This document shows, piece after piece, positions 6,768-13,703 of a stretch of DNA of 16,027 nt. The stretch lies in assembly GCA_007131535.1 (NCBI GenBank), contig SLQI01000491.1, positions 1 through 16,027 of the forward strand, written 5' to 3'. The notes under the pieces are model-generated. The model saw only the letters and a list, made by a program, of their open reading frames with translations. It did no database searches and had not been told where the DNA came from. The DNA is from Balneolales bacterium. GTDB lineage: Bacteria; Bacteroidota; Rhodothermia; Balneolales; Natronogracilivirgulaceae. The translations under genes and the position numbers were made by a program. The stretch's first letter is position 1. Every line of letters begins with the position of its first letter.

Positions 6768-7472
6768 ATGAACAGATTTTTTAAACGATGGATGCCTGCT
6801 AAAGATGAAGTCGGTAAACCTGCACGTACGGCAAGGCGTGCATTGAATATGCTTCGGCGCGAATACTACGGAGAGCCCTTGGTAGAGTCTGAAGTCTGCA
6901 GCGACCCGATGGATCAATTTTCCAATTGGTTTGATGAGGCCGTCAAACATGTTCGGGATGATCCCAATGCCATGCTGCTTGCAACGGCGGATAAACACGG
7001 GCGCCCTTCTTCCCGTACCGTATTACTGAAGGAGTTCGATGAAACCGGTTTGGTATTCTACACGAATTATGAAAGCAGAAAAGCCAGACAAATCCTGGAA
7101 AACCCGAATATCTGCCTGACGTTTTACTGGCCGGACCTGCTCCGGCAGGTCCATATTGAGGGCACGGCTGAAAAAGTACCCGAAAGCCAATCCGATGCTT
7201 ATTTCCGGACCCGTCCTCCGGCTACCCAGGTGGGTGCCTGGACTTCCATACAGAGTACACCAATCCCTTCCCGGGAAGTATTGAACCAAAAGTTCAAAGA
7301 GATGGAGCAAAAATTTGATCAACAGGAAATTCCGCGTCCCCCTCACTGGGGAGGATTTAAAGTTACCCCGCACCGGTTTGAATTCTGGCAGGGCCGATTA
7401 AATCGATTGCACGACCGCATTCAGTATACCCGCCACCAATCAAGCTGGAAAATTGAGCGTTTATCACCTTGA
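6768..7472 (+). CDS. pdxH: Pyridoxamine 5'-phosphate oxidase
   Basis: The FMN enzyme that oxidises pyridoxine/pyridoxamine 5'-phosphate to pyridoxal 5'-phosphate with oxygen, the last step of vitamin B6 synthesis and salvage; cytosolic homodimer. Family motifs run in order: DPNAMLLATADKHGRPSSRTVLLK (FMN phosphate binding), FYTNYESRKARQI, FYWPDLLRQVHIEGTAE, PRPPHWGGFKV, EFWQGRLNRLHDR (substrate-binding Arg and His at about 213-217) and the C-terminal WKIERLSP. The 234-residue reading starts at the ATG at 6768. No strong ribosome binding site is seen, and a start at 6849 (MLRREYYGEPL) would match the E. coli N-terminus (LRREYTKGG) more closely, so the first 27 residues are uncertain. It stands alone, with gene-poor flanks of 336 and 272 bases. 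Product call is firm. Confidence 0.95.
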   Translation: MNRFFKRWMPAKDEVGKPARTARRALNMLRREYYGEPLVESEVCSDPMDQFSNWFDEAVKHVRDDPNAMLLATADKHGRPSSRTVLLKEFDETGLVFYTNYESRKARQILENPNICLTFYWPDLLRQVHIEGTAEKVPESQSDAYFRTRPPATQVGAWTSIQSTPIPSREVLNQKFKEMEQKFDQQEIPRPPHWGGFKVTPHRFEFWQGRLNRLHDRIQYTRHQSSWKIERLSP

Positions 7473-7491
7473 AAGACGTTTTGGTTTATGC

Positions 7492-7709
7492 AATTACCGG
7501 CATATCCATAATTAGAATTAGCGTCTGTAAGAAAACTCATGATGCCATTTGGAAACAACAGGTAATTATGGTAAATCAGTAGATTAAGAAAAATTGGGTA
7601 TTTGGCTCAATGAGTTGCATTAAACCCAATTACCTGAATTCCTGGATTACCGAATATACTGCACTAAATATTGGATTTTTTTAAGATACTACCTGTTTTC
7701 TTACAGGTA
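7492..7709. repeat. Nested inverted repeats between pdxH and moeA
   Basis: This 272-base gap holds a set of nested perfect inverted repeats: CTGTAAGAAAA (7525-7535) with TTTTCTTACAG (7696-7706), CAGGTAATT (7559-7567) with AATTACCTG (7628-7636), and AATTGGGT (7592-7599) with ACCCAATT (7624-7631). A local hairpin TACCTGT-TTTCTT-ACAGGTA sits at 7690-7709. The motif (A/G)ATTACC(G/T)(G/A) recurs at 7492-7500, 7628-7636 and 7645-7653, and inverted at 7559-7567. It could be a small fold-back (MITE-like) element or an operator cluster for moeA. Confidence 0.4.
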
Positions 7710-7744
7710 CTAATTAATTCAGTACAAGTCACCAACCAATATCC

Positions 7745-8947
7745 ATGTCCCACACCCTGCTACCCCTGAAACACAGCTCCCCTTTCGAAGTAACGGAACT
7801 GATTCAATCGCAGTTCGAGCCGGTAACCACTTCAATAACTGTTCCTGTGGATGAGGCTGCCGGCCATATACTTGCCGAATCGGTGCAGGCGAATCGTAAT
7901 GTCCCGGCGTTTGATAATTCAGCTATGGACGGGGTAATCATACGAAAAGCGGATTATGAGACCGGGCAGACCAATTTCCAGGTGGTTGATGAAATCCCTC
8001 CCGAACGACTCGAAGTGCCGGAGTTGCCTGCCGGAAAGGCCATGCGAATCATGACCGGCGCGCCGTTGCCGGAAAACGGAGACTTAATCATCCCCGTGGA
8101 ACTGTTGACCGATTCGGGTGAAGAAGTCATCATCCGCGAGATTCCGTCCAGGAACCCCATTCGCCGAAAAGGTGAAGGATACCGCGAAGGTGTGAATATT
8201 CTTTCTTCAGGCACTTGCATCAGACCTTACGAATCGGGATTGATGATCGAAGCCGGTTTAAGTGAGTGCCCCGTTCTGAAACCCGTACGGGTCGGGGTTC
8301 AGGTAACCGGCTCTGAAATCAGCAGAAGCCGGAATACCAACGGCCCGGTAATCACCCGGCTGCTCAATAAAATGCACGGAGTTGAAACGGTGGAATATCC
8401 GGTTGTGGAGGATCAGCCGGATACATTACGGAGACGTTTGTATCAGCTGAAAGAGGAGTGTGATGTTCTGGTAACCACAGGTGGAATTTCGGCAGGTAAA
8501 TACGATTATATACCTGAAATCCTGGAATCCTCAGGCGCCCGATTGCTGGTCCGGAAAATCAACCAGAAACCCGGCAAACCGTTTACGTTGTATGAGTGGG
8601 AAGGAAAACCGGTCTGCTGTCTTCCCGGCAATCCCGTTTCGGCGGTATTTACAGCCGAGTGGTATGCAGGCAGGGTTCTTGCCCGGCTGACCGATCAATC
8701 AACCCGGGATATTACAGGGTATGTGCGTGCGGGCAGTTCACCTTTGGTCAACAACTCTTCCCGGCATCTGTTTGTACCGGGACGATTTGAGTTCAATGCA
8801 GGCAGAGTCACAATTCATGCGGAAGCTAATATGAAATCTCACTTGATGCAGCTTTTCAGGGAGTCTAACTGTTACGTTCATCTTTCTCCGCAGCAGGAGT
8901 ATCAGGATGGGGATGTAATTTCTGCTTTGCGGTTTATCGAATCATAA
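7745..8947 (+). CDS. moeA: Molybdopterin molybdenumtransferase MoeA
   Basis: Inserts molybdate into adenylylated molybdopterin to finish the molybdenum cofactor; cytosolic dimer. At 400 residues it matches the family (E. coli 411). Motifs in order: PAFDNSAMDG (54-63), RIMTGAPLP (101-109), VTGSEI (187-192; most family members have TGDEL, so Asp is replaced by Ser while Glu is kept), TTGGISAGKYDYI (244-256, active-site Asp retained), QKPGKPF (274-280) and LPGNPVS (293-299). The C-terminal domain IV follows. The start ATG has no obvious ribosome binding site, common in this group of bacteria. It converges with the Acg-like gene, overlapping it by 6 bases. The NapA-type reductase about 3 kb away would be a client. 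No moaA, mobA or modABC is adjacent. Confidence 0.95.
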   Translation: MSHTLLPLKHSSPFEVTELIQSQFEPVTTSITVPVDEAAGHILAESVQANRNVPAFDNSAMDGVIIRKADYETGQTNFQVVDEIPPERLEVPELPAGKAMRIMTGAPLPENGDLIIPVELLTDSGEEVIIREIPSRNPIRRKGEGYREGVNILSSGTCIRPYESGLMIEAGLSECPVLKPVRVGVQVTGSEISRSRNTNGPVITRLLNKMHGVETVEYPVVEDQPDTLRRRLYQLKEECDVLVTTGGISAGKYDYIPEILESSGARLLVRKINQKPGKPFTLYEWEGKPVCCLPGNPVSAVFTAEWYAGRVLARLTDQSTRDITGYVRAGSSPLVNNSSRHLFVPGRFEFNAGRVTIHAEANMKSHLMQLFRESNCYVHLSPQQEYQDGDVISALRFIES

Positions 8948-9922
8948 CCCCGGTTTTCGGATGAACTCATTGATATTACCGGGACTGTGGTCGACTGTTT
9001 TTTTTATGCGCCCCAGTTTAAGAAGTATCTGTGGCCACCCGGTTCCCGGCATATTTTCCGCGAGCCACGCCCGCGCTTCCGGGTCTTCGATGATCGGCAA
9101 TACCACCATACCAAACAGGCCACACTGCTTTAGATACAGATGAACTCTGGCCATAGCCTCACCTGCAGCTATCCAGGAGTAGCTGTTTTCTACATTGGCA
9201 TTGATCAATACATATTCGCTTTGAGTATTTTCCTGCATTTCTTCGATTCCGCATACCAGCATTCCATCGCTGAAATCGACGTTGTTGAAACTGCATAGCT
9301 GCTCCAGGCCGGTTGTACCATCTATTTTTTTCAGCTTCATCTCATCAGCGAGCTGACGAATGGCTTTAATGTTGTCCGATTTTTGCGCCTCAACATAACG
9401 ATCCAGTTTACCTGTAAGCTGCGGGTCGGTATCACTATTAAACTGAATGATCGTCGTACCGGTTTGTTTTCCCGTTTGCCTGATGGCCTTTTTAAAATTC
9501 TCCCGGCACCATTTTTTATTAATCTCACCGGTCGGCAACTCGCCTCTCAATACGCTATACAGTGATTGTTCTTCATCGGTAGGTCGATAATCACCATTCA
9601 TGCGGATATAGGCCATCAGATCGGGGTTATCGAGGCGGGGAAACATCTGAATAATTTCCTTTCTCCCTTTATTCCGGATGATCAGCCGCACATATTGAAG
9701 AAGTGCCCCACCGCTCACATATCTCATGCGGAGATTTGAAGCGATGTCCCCCCTGGGGGTAGTGTATAGTTCAATCACATTGCCTACAACCCGAAATTGC
9801 CATGGCTTTCGATCAGCTACAGAAGGAGCACGGAGCGCCAGTTTAATAATATGTTCAAGCTCATGAGTGCTCACAGCCGTATCCTTTAGTAGTTCAGCTC
9901 GTTTTCTGTATGATATAGCCAT
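8942..9922 (-). CDS. Acg-like nitroreductase-family FMN protein
   Basis: A 326-residue protein resembling the Acg family (Mycobacterium Rv2032), two-module degenerate nitroreductases that bind FMN but may not reduce nitro compounds. Visible signatures: APSVADRKPWQFRVVGNVIELY near the N-terminus (the 'APS..n.QPW.f.v' flavin motif), a central FKKAIRQTGKQTGTTIIQF region, and the C-terminal AGEAMARVHLYLKQCGLFGMVVLPI and GTGWPQILLKLGR, typical of the second nitroreductase module. No signal peptide, so cytosolic. It is the last gene of an operon with two exported YceI proteins (12-base gap). The start codon ATG at 9922 lies inside a perfect 14-base palindrome. Its 3' end overlaps convergent moeA by 6 bases. 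Known Acg members are induced by hypoxia; whether this one responds similarly is unknown. Family call moderately sure. Confidence 0.7.
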   Translation of the reverse strand: MAISYRKRAELLKDTAVSTHELEHIIKLALRAPSVADRKPWQFRVVGNVIELYTTPRGDIASNLRMRYVSGGALLQYVRLIIRNKGRKEIIQMFPRLDNPDLMAYIRMNGDYRPTDEEQSLYSVLRGELPTGEINKKWCRENFKKAIRQTGKQTGTTIIQFNSDTDPQLTGKLDRYVEAQKSDNIKAIRQLADEMKLKKIDGTTGLEQLCSFNNVDFSDGMLVCGIEEMQENTQSEYVLINANVENSYSWIAAGEAMARVHLYLKQCGLFGMVVLPIIEDPEARAWLAENMPGTGWPQILLKLGRIKKTVDHSPGNINEFIRKPGL

Positions 9923-9934
9923 CGCAATTGCGAT
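9921..9934. promoter_or_regulatory. Perfect 14-base palindrome over the Acg-like gene start
   Basis: ATCGCAATTGCGAT is fully self-complementary. It fills the 12-base gap between the YceI stop and the start codon and covers the first two bases of the ATG. It occupies where a ribosome binding site should be, so it may reduce translation of the last gene by RNA pairing or mark a protein-binding site. It may equally be chance. Confidence 0.25.
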
Positions 9935-10567
9935 TTATTTTGATTCGACCAAAAGATCAAAATGTACTATAAGCTCTTCATGTACCCGGACCATACCCAT
10001 CAGGGCGGTTGGAGGCTCAATATCAAAATCTTTCATTGATATCTTTTTGGCGCCGAAAATGCGGATTGCCCCATCCTCTTTCGGCAATCCTTTCACCTGA
10101 ACAAGTACTTCTCTGGTAACACCGGAAACCGTAAGCTTGCCGGCCACTTCGTATTTGTCGTAGGATTCAGAATTGTTGTTGGAATCCGTTTCCAGCTTTC
10201 TGGCACCGGTGAAATCGAAAGTGATAGCCTCATGATCATCCGCGTTGAGGGCCTCATAAAAGTCCCGGTTCATTCTGGACCGGCCACAGTCGAAAGACTT
10301 GACCGGAAACTCAATTTCTATTTCGGGTCCGGCTGTACCGCTTACCGTATCTTTAGCTGCGATCTTCGGAACTTCTGCTCTTCCGCCGATGGTATCCGAT
10401 TTACAATCGAAATCATGTACTGTTGATGAGCCTTCTATCCATACTTTGCTTTCCGGCCGGGCCTCATAACTGGTTTGTGCAAACCCAAAACCATGTATCC
10501 CCAGTATCAGACCGGCCGAAAGCAAAGTATGTTTAATGATATGGCAGCGATATACCTGCATGGACAT
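9935..10567 (-). CDS. Exported YceI-family protein (downstream copy)
   Basis: A 210-residue YceI-like lipocalin-fold protein. The family binds long amphiphilic ligands such as polyisoprenoids or quinones in the periplasm. A Sec signal peptide spans about residues 1-30 (hydrophobic LLSAGLILGIHGFG, then FAQ). Family motifs: WIEGSSTVHDFDC, FPVKSFDCG, MNRDFYEALNADDHEAITF, LTVSGVTREV and FDIEPPTALMGMVRV. An alternative start two codons in (ATG 10561) cannot be excluded. It lies 6 bases after the other YceI gene and 12 before the Acg-like gene, indicating one transcript. The two YceI proteins share the FDI(E/D)PPTA(L/M)MG block, so they look like an old tandem duplication that has diverged strongly. 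This copy has two cysteines (DFDC, SFDC) that the other lacks. Ligand unknown. Confidence 0.85.
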   Translation of the reverse strand: MSMQVYRCHIIKHTLLSAGLILGIHGFGFAQTSYEARPESKVWIEGSSTVHDFDCKSDTIGGRAEVPKIAAKDTVSGTAGPEIEIEFPVKSFDCGRSRMNRDFYEALNADDHEAITFDFTGARKLETDSNNNSESYDKYEVAGKLTVSGVTREVLVQVKGLPKEDGAIRIFGAKKISMKDFDIEPPTALMGMVRVHEELIVHFDLLVESK

Positions 10568-10573
10568 TCCGGA

Positions 10574-11173
10574 TTAAGAGTCCGGAACAAGTGTTACGTC
10601 AAATTTAATTTCAACTTCATCTTCCGCCCGGATAGAACCCATCATGGCTGTAGGAGGATCGATGTCGAACTCCGTCATCAAGGTGTCATAAGACCCCTGA
10701 ATTTGGATTGATCCGTTACCATTTACCGTGGCATCAGCCGTTAGGGTTACAGTTCGCTCAACCCCGCCAACCGTGAGGTTACCGTCAGCAGTAACCTGAT
10801 AACCACTGCCACTCTCAGCAATGTCGGTGATTTCTATCAGGCTGAAATAGATATTAGGGTGATTGTCAATACCCAGATAATCATGAATATTGTTATTCAG
10901 CCTTCGGGAATCCGAATCTATTTCACTTACCGGCATTTCGAAATTCAGTGTTTCAATCCAGTTTTCACCCGGATTTTCATCTGAAACCAAAATCTCTTCA
11001 TTTTGCATCACTACGACTGCATCCCAGTCTCTTACATTGGATGTGCCGTACATGTGAATGGTAGAATTATCCGTGTCGAACACATAAGATTGCTGGGCTT
11101 CCGCTTCAACCGGCATCGTAAAAGTAAATCCGGCAACTAATAACAGCGACAGAGCAAAGGTTAACGCTCTCAT
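10574..11173 (-). CDS. Exported YceI-family protein (upstream copy)
   Basis: A 199-residue YceI-like protein, first gene of the YceI-YceI-Acg operon. I place the start at the ATG at 11173 (MRALTFALSLLLVAGF) because a strong ribosome binding site, GGAGGAAG, sits 8 bases upstream; the frame extends to a TTG at 11188 that contains this site and should not be used. The signal peptide is about residues 1-27, ending AEAQ. Mature motifs: TDNSTIHMYGTSNVRDWDA, LNNNIHDYLGIDNHPNIYF, LTVGGVERTVTL and FDIDPPTAMMGSIRA. The barrel end (EVEIKFDVTLVPDS) is intact. It probably binds a lipid-like ligand in the periplasm. It is one of the few genes in the window with a textbook ribosome binding site, suggesting high expression. 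Confidence 0.87.
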   Translation of the reverse strand: MRALTFALSLLLVAGFTFTMPVEAEAQQSYVFDTDNSTIHMYGTSNVRDWDAVVVMQNEEILVSDENPGENWIETLNFEMPVSEIDSDSRRLNNNIHDYLGIDNHPNIYFSLIEITDIAESGSGYQVTADGNLTVGGVERTVTLTADATVNGNGSIQIQGSYDTLMTEFDIDPPTAMMGSIRAEDEVEIKFDVTLVPDS

Positions 11174-11180
11174 AAATACT

Positions 11181-11188
11181 TCCTCCAA
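11181..11188 (-). promoter_or_regulatory. Strong ribosome binding site of the first YceI gene
   Basis: Read on the minus strand, TTGGAGGAAG ends about 7 bases before the ATG at 11173. It decides between this start and the TTG at 11188. Confidence 0.7.
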
Positions 11189-11334
11189 ATAATGGTTTGT
11201 CGTTATTTAAAAATCTATATGTAATATAACCCAACAGACTGCTACTTATTTGACAGTCCCCTCCCTGATACATTCGTGGGGGATACTTAAAGCGAGTGTA
11301 AGGGAAATCCCTACAAGACCATCCGAAAAGCGGT

Positions 11335-11379
11335 CCGGCAATAATCATTTGCCGGAATAACTTTCTGATGTTACTTTAA
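11335..11379 (+). promoter_or_regulatory. Possible Bacteroidota-type promoter with inverted repeat, upstream of the P1 peptidase gene
   Basis: TTTG (11348-11351) followed after 20 bases by TACTTTAA (11372-11379) approximates the Bacteroidota consensus TTTG-N19-TAnnTTTG. The TTTG lies in the right arm of an inverted repeat CCGGCAA (11335-11341) / TTGCCGG (11349-11355) with a 7-base spacer, a plausible operator. The start codon follows 32 bases after the -7 element. Confidence 0.33.
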
Positions 11380-11410
11380 GCGCATCCGTAAACCTAACCT
11401 GTACGTAATT

Positions 11411-12598
11411 ATGCCACTACTCCAAAAACTATCCCCCTTACTGATTCTTGCTTTTTTAATCGTGCTGCCAGGCTGCAGCCTTATGGCGATGGAGAATGAA
11501 ATGAATAATAACGACACCGAACTTCAACGCGCCCGGGATCTGGGCGTAAAACCGGGTATTCTGCAACCCGGACAGTGGAATGCCATTACCGATGTAAGCG
11601 GCGTAAGTGTCGGGCACAAAAGCCTGATCGAAGGTGATAACATCCGAACCGGCGTGACGGTTATCAACCCGCATGAGGGCAATGTTTTTCAGGAAAAAGT
11701 TCCCGGTGCCATCTACGTCGGCAACGGGTTCGGCAAAGCGCTCGGATTTTCCCAGGTTCAGGAACTCGGGGAGATCGAAACGCCGATTGCCCTGAGCAAT
11801 ACACTCAGCACCTGGGAGGTGGCAGCCGCCGTCCGGGACTATATGATCCAAAAACCCGGTATGGAGAACGTCCGCTCCATCAACCCTGTAGTGGGTGAAA
11901 CCAACGACGGTTTCCTTAATGATATCCGGGGCGCGCATGTAACCAAAGAACATGTAGTCGAGGCCTTCGAAAACGCGGATACGGGTCCGGTTGAAGAAGG
12001 CAATGTCGGCGCCGGCGTCGGCACCCGGTCTTTCGGATTCAAATCGGGCATCGGCACCTCATCCCGTGTGCTCCCCGAAGACCGCGGAGGGTATACCGTA
12101 GGTGTGCTGGTGCAATCAAACTTCGGGGGTGTTCTGGATATCAATGGAGCGCCGGTAGGTGAAGAACTCGGCGAGCATTTCATGTCGGGAGAAGTCCCGT
12201 ATCAGGTGGATGAAGAAGAGGGCTCCATTATGATGATCGTGGCGACCGACGCGCCGATCTCATCCCGCAATCTGGAGCGCCTGGCCAAACGTGCCATGAT
12301 GGGATTATCCCGCACCGGCTCTATCGCCTCCAACGGCAGCGGGGATTTTGTGATCGCCTTCTCCACACACGAAGAGCTGCGCCGCGAACATGGCTCCCGT
12401 GGTGAATATGAAACCCGCGAGCTGCACAATGTGGATATGTCTCCCCTCTTCCTCGGGGTGATTGAAGCTACTCAGGAAGCCATCTACAACTCCCTGTTCA
12501 TGGCCGAAGACATGACCGGCCGCGACGGCAACCAAATGGATGCCTTACCGATGGACCGCGTTATTGAAATCCTGGATCAATACGGTGCGAGGGAGTAA
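11411..12598 (+). CDS. P1-family (DmpA-like) self-processing aminopeptidase, lipoprotein
   Basis: A 395-residue member of the P1/S58 family (DmpA, BapA), N-terminal-nucleophile peptidases that cleave themselves into alpha and beta chains and then release N-terminal residues from D-amino-acid, beta-amino-acid or amide substrates. The predicted cleavage is between Gly271 and Ser272 in EEEGSIMMIVATDAP, which leaves Ser272 as nucleophile. Other family motifs: GVKPG-LQPGQWNAITDVSGVSVGH, VPGAIYVGNGFGK, LSNTLSTWEVA, VVGETNDGFLND, GNVGAGVGT, VGVLVQSNFGG and SRTGSIASNGSGDFVIAFST. The N-terminus is a lipoprotein signal (LIVLPGC, Cys22), so the enzyme is probably tethered to a membrane; the best-known members are soluble. 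It is monocistronic, with low-complexity repeats starting 9 bases after the stop. Family certain; substrate unknown. Confidence 0.92.
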   Translation: MPLLQKLSPLLILAFLIVLPGCSLMAMENEMNNNDTELQRARDLGVKPGILQPGQWNAITDVSGVSVGHKSLIEGDNIRTGVTVINPHEGNVFQEKVPGAIYVGNGFGKALGFSQVQELGEIETPIALSNTLSTWEVAAAVRDYMIQKPGMENVRSINPVVGETNDGFLNDIRGAHVTKEHVVEAFENADTGPVEEGNVGAGVGTRSFGFKSGIGTSSRVLPEDRGGYTVGVLVQSNFGGVLDINGAPVGEELGEHFMSGEVPYQVDEEEGSIMMIVATDAPISSRNLERLAKRAMMGLSRTGSIASNGSGDFVIAFSTHEELRREHGSRGEYETRELHNVDMSPLFLGVIEATQEAIYNSLFMAEDMTGRDGNQMDALPMDRVIEILDQYGARE

Positions 12599-12607
12599 CC
12601 GCTGATG

Positions 12608-12889
12608 ATGGAACCGCCAAGGCGCAAAGGACGCAAAGGGGGAGGTGAACCGCAGAGAACGCAGAGTTTATCGCGGAGGTGCGCAGAGGGGGATCAGGCA
12701 AGAACTCACAATGTTCAAATCCCAAATATCAAATAAGTTCCAATGTACAATTAGCGAAATTCCAAACGGTTGCCTGGGCCGGTTTGGGTCATTGAATATT
12801 GGAAAATTGGAATTTATTTGGGATTTGTAATTTGTTATTTGGGATTTCCCCTTTTCCCCTTTGCGTCCTTTGCGCCTTGGCGGTTCCAT
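12608..12889. repeat. Fold-back element with 34-base perfect inverted arms
   Basis: The 34 bases at 12608-12641 (starting ATGGAACCGCCAAGGCGC) are the exact reverse complement of 12856-12889, with 214 bases between them. Inside is a second, looser inverted pair: 12716-12744 (CAAATCCCAAATA...TTCCAAT) against 12806-12847, the right side carrying an extra copy of the CAAATCCCAAATA-type unit. Between left outer and inner arms lies a CGCAGAG-rich block (12647-12693). No transposase frame is present. It may be a non-autonomous mobile element or a composite of widespread low-complexity intergenic repeats. Confidence 0.7.
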
Positions 12890-13071
12890 CCCCGTTAACA
12901 ACCATGCCGACAGCCCGGCTATGCCGGACAGCCGGCTTTTGCAGGCTTTGCGGTTCCATCCCGTTTAACCACAGCGGAATGTTTCCCGCCGAATGTGCCG
13001 TTGATGTTTGTTGTTGGAATTGAGAGGTTATGTGGTTTTTGATTCCGAATCTGATTACATCGAAAATATTA

Positions 13072-13076
13072 CAGGA
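13072..13076 (+). promoter_or_regulatory. Ribosome binding site of the DUF2237 gene
   Basis: AGGAG lies 8 bases before the ATG at 13085 and supports that start; the first residues MSTNVFGNPI also match where the family begins. Confidence 0.6.
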
Positions 13077-13084
13077 GCGCATCC

Positions 13085-13459
13085 ATGAGTACCAATGTCT
13101 TCGGCAATCCCATCAAACTTTGCAGCAGTGAACCTTTAACCGGCTTTTATCGCGACGGATGCTGCCACACCGGTGAGGAGGATCTCGGCGTGCATACCGT
13201 TTGTGCCAGGGTTACCGAAGAGTTTCTGGAATTCAGCAAAGAGCGCGGCAACGACCTCAGCACGCCGAAACCTGAATTCCATTTTCCCGGCCTCAAACCC
13301 GGCGATAAATGGTGCCTCTGTGCCGCCCGCTGGTATGAAGCCTATGAAGCCGGAGCTGCCCCTCTTGTAGATCTCGAAGCCACCAACGAAAAAACACTCG
13401 ATATCATCCCGATGTCAATCCTGGTGAAATTCGCGGAGAAGTCAGAGCAAAGCGGTTAG
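13085..13459 (+). CDS. DUF2237 family protein (COG3651-like)
   Basis: A 124-residue protein covering the whole DUF2237 domain, a small conserved family without an assigned function. The hallmark phrases are all present: NVFGNPIKLCSSEPLTGFYRDGCC, EDLGVHTVCARVTEEFLEFS, GNDLSTPKPEFHFPGLKPGD and KWCLCAARWYEAYEAGAAPLV. It has six cysteines (CSS, GCC, VCA, WCLC) in conserved positions, so metal binding or redox chemistry is possible but unproven. No signal peptide, so cytosolic. It stands alone; the next gene is convergent, and its stop codon is followed directly by the GTTTG-type repeat. Family call sure; role unknown. Confidence 0.92.
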   Translation: MSTNVFGNPIKLCSSEPLTGFYRDGCCHTGEEDLGVHTVCARVTEEFLEFSKERGNDLSTPKPEFHFPGLKPGDKWCLCAARWYEAYEAGAAPLVDLEATNEKTLDIIPMSILVKFAEKSEQSG

Positions 13460-13460
13460 T

Positions 13461-13703
13461 GTTTGGCGGTTTGAGGGTTTGATTGTTCAGTTGTTTAGAT
13501 GTTTGGATGTTTGATGGTTCAAATCTCCCATGAGCTTTGAGTGCACTCAGAATTTCTGAAAATTTATAGTACGAGCTTAAACTATTTAAGCTCTCTGCAT
13601 CAATAGCTATACGGACTTATCGGAGTACTCTTAACAATCAAACGCCCAAACAGTCAAACAGACAAACATCCACATAACCGAACATTCAAACCTCCAAACC
13701 GCC
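13461..13703. repeat. Inverted pair of GTTTG-type repeats between convergent genes
   Basis: The left arm (13461-13520: GTTTGGCGGTTTGAGGGTTT, then GATTGTTCAGTTG...) is matched by the reverse complement of 13633-13703 over about 50 bases with scattered mismatches. Shared blocks include GGCGGTTT, GTTTGA, TGTTC, GATGTTTG and TGTTTGA. The right arm enters the deaminase gene: its last codons GGA/G-L-E-V and the TGA stop lie within the repeat. Between the arms is a perfect hairpin GAGCTTAAA-CTA-TTTAAGCTC (13573-13593). Confidence 0.65.
13573..13593. other. Perfect 9-base-pair hairpin between convergent genes
   Basis: GAGCTTAAA pairs with TTTAAGCTC across CTA. No T-run follows on either strand, so it is not a classic intrinsic terminator, but it could work as a bidirectional one together with the surrounding repeat arms. 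Confidence 0.35.

Larger units (their letters stand above)
12599..13084. other. Repeat-filled intergenic region downstream of the P1 peptidase
   Basis: There is no gene in these 486 bases. The first 290 are a nested inverted-repeat element (described separately). The rest contains a GC-rich block with short palindromes (AGCCGGC-type, 12905-12945) flanked by two copies of GCGGTTCCATCCC (12880-12892 and 12950-12962), each followed by a GTT(T)AAC-like tail. The last 60 bases lead into the DUF2237 gene. Confidence 0.6.

Noticed and set aside
12608..12889. Insertion sequence
   Set aside because: Long inverted arms are present but the 214 bases between them have no transposase frame and no target duplication was seen.
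13461..13703. CRISPR-like array in the GTTTG/CAAAC repeats
   Set aside because: Units are short, degenerate and without regular spacers, and no cas gene is present.
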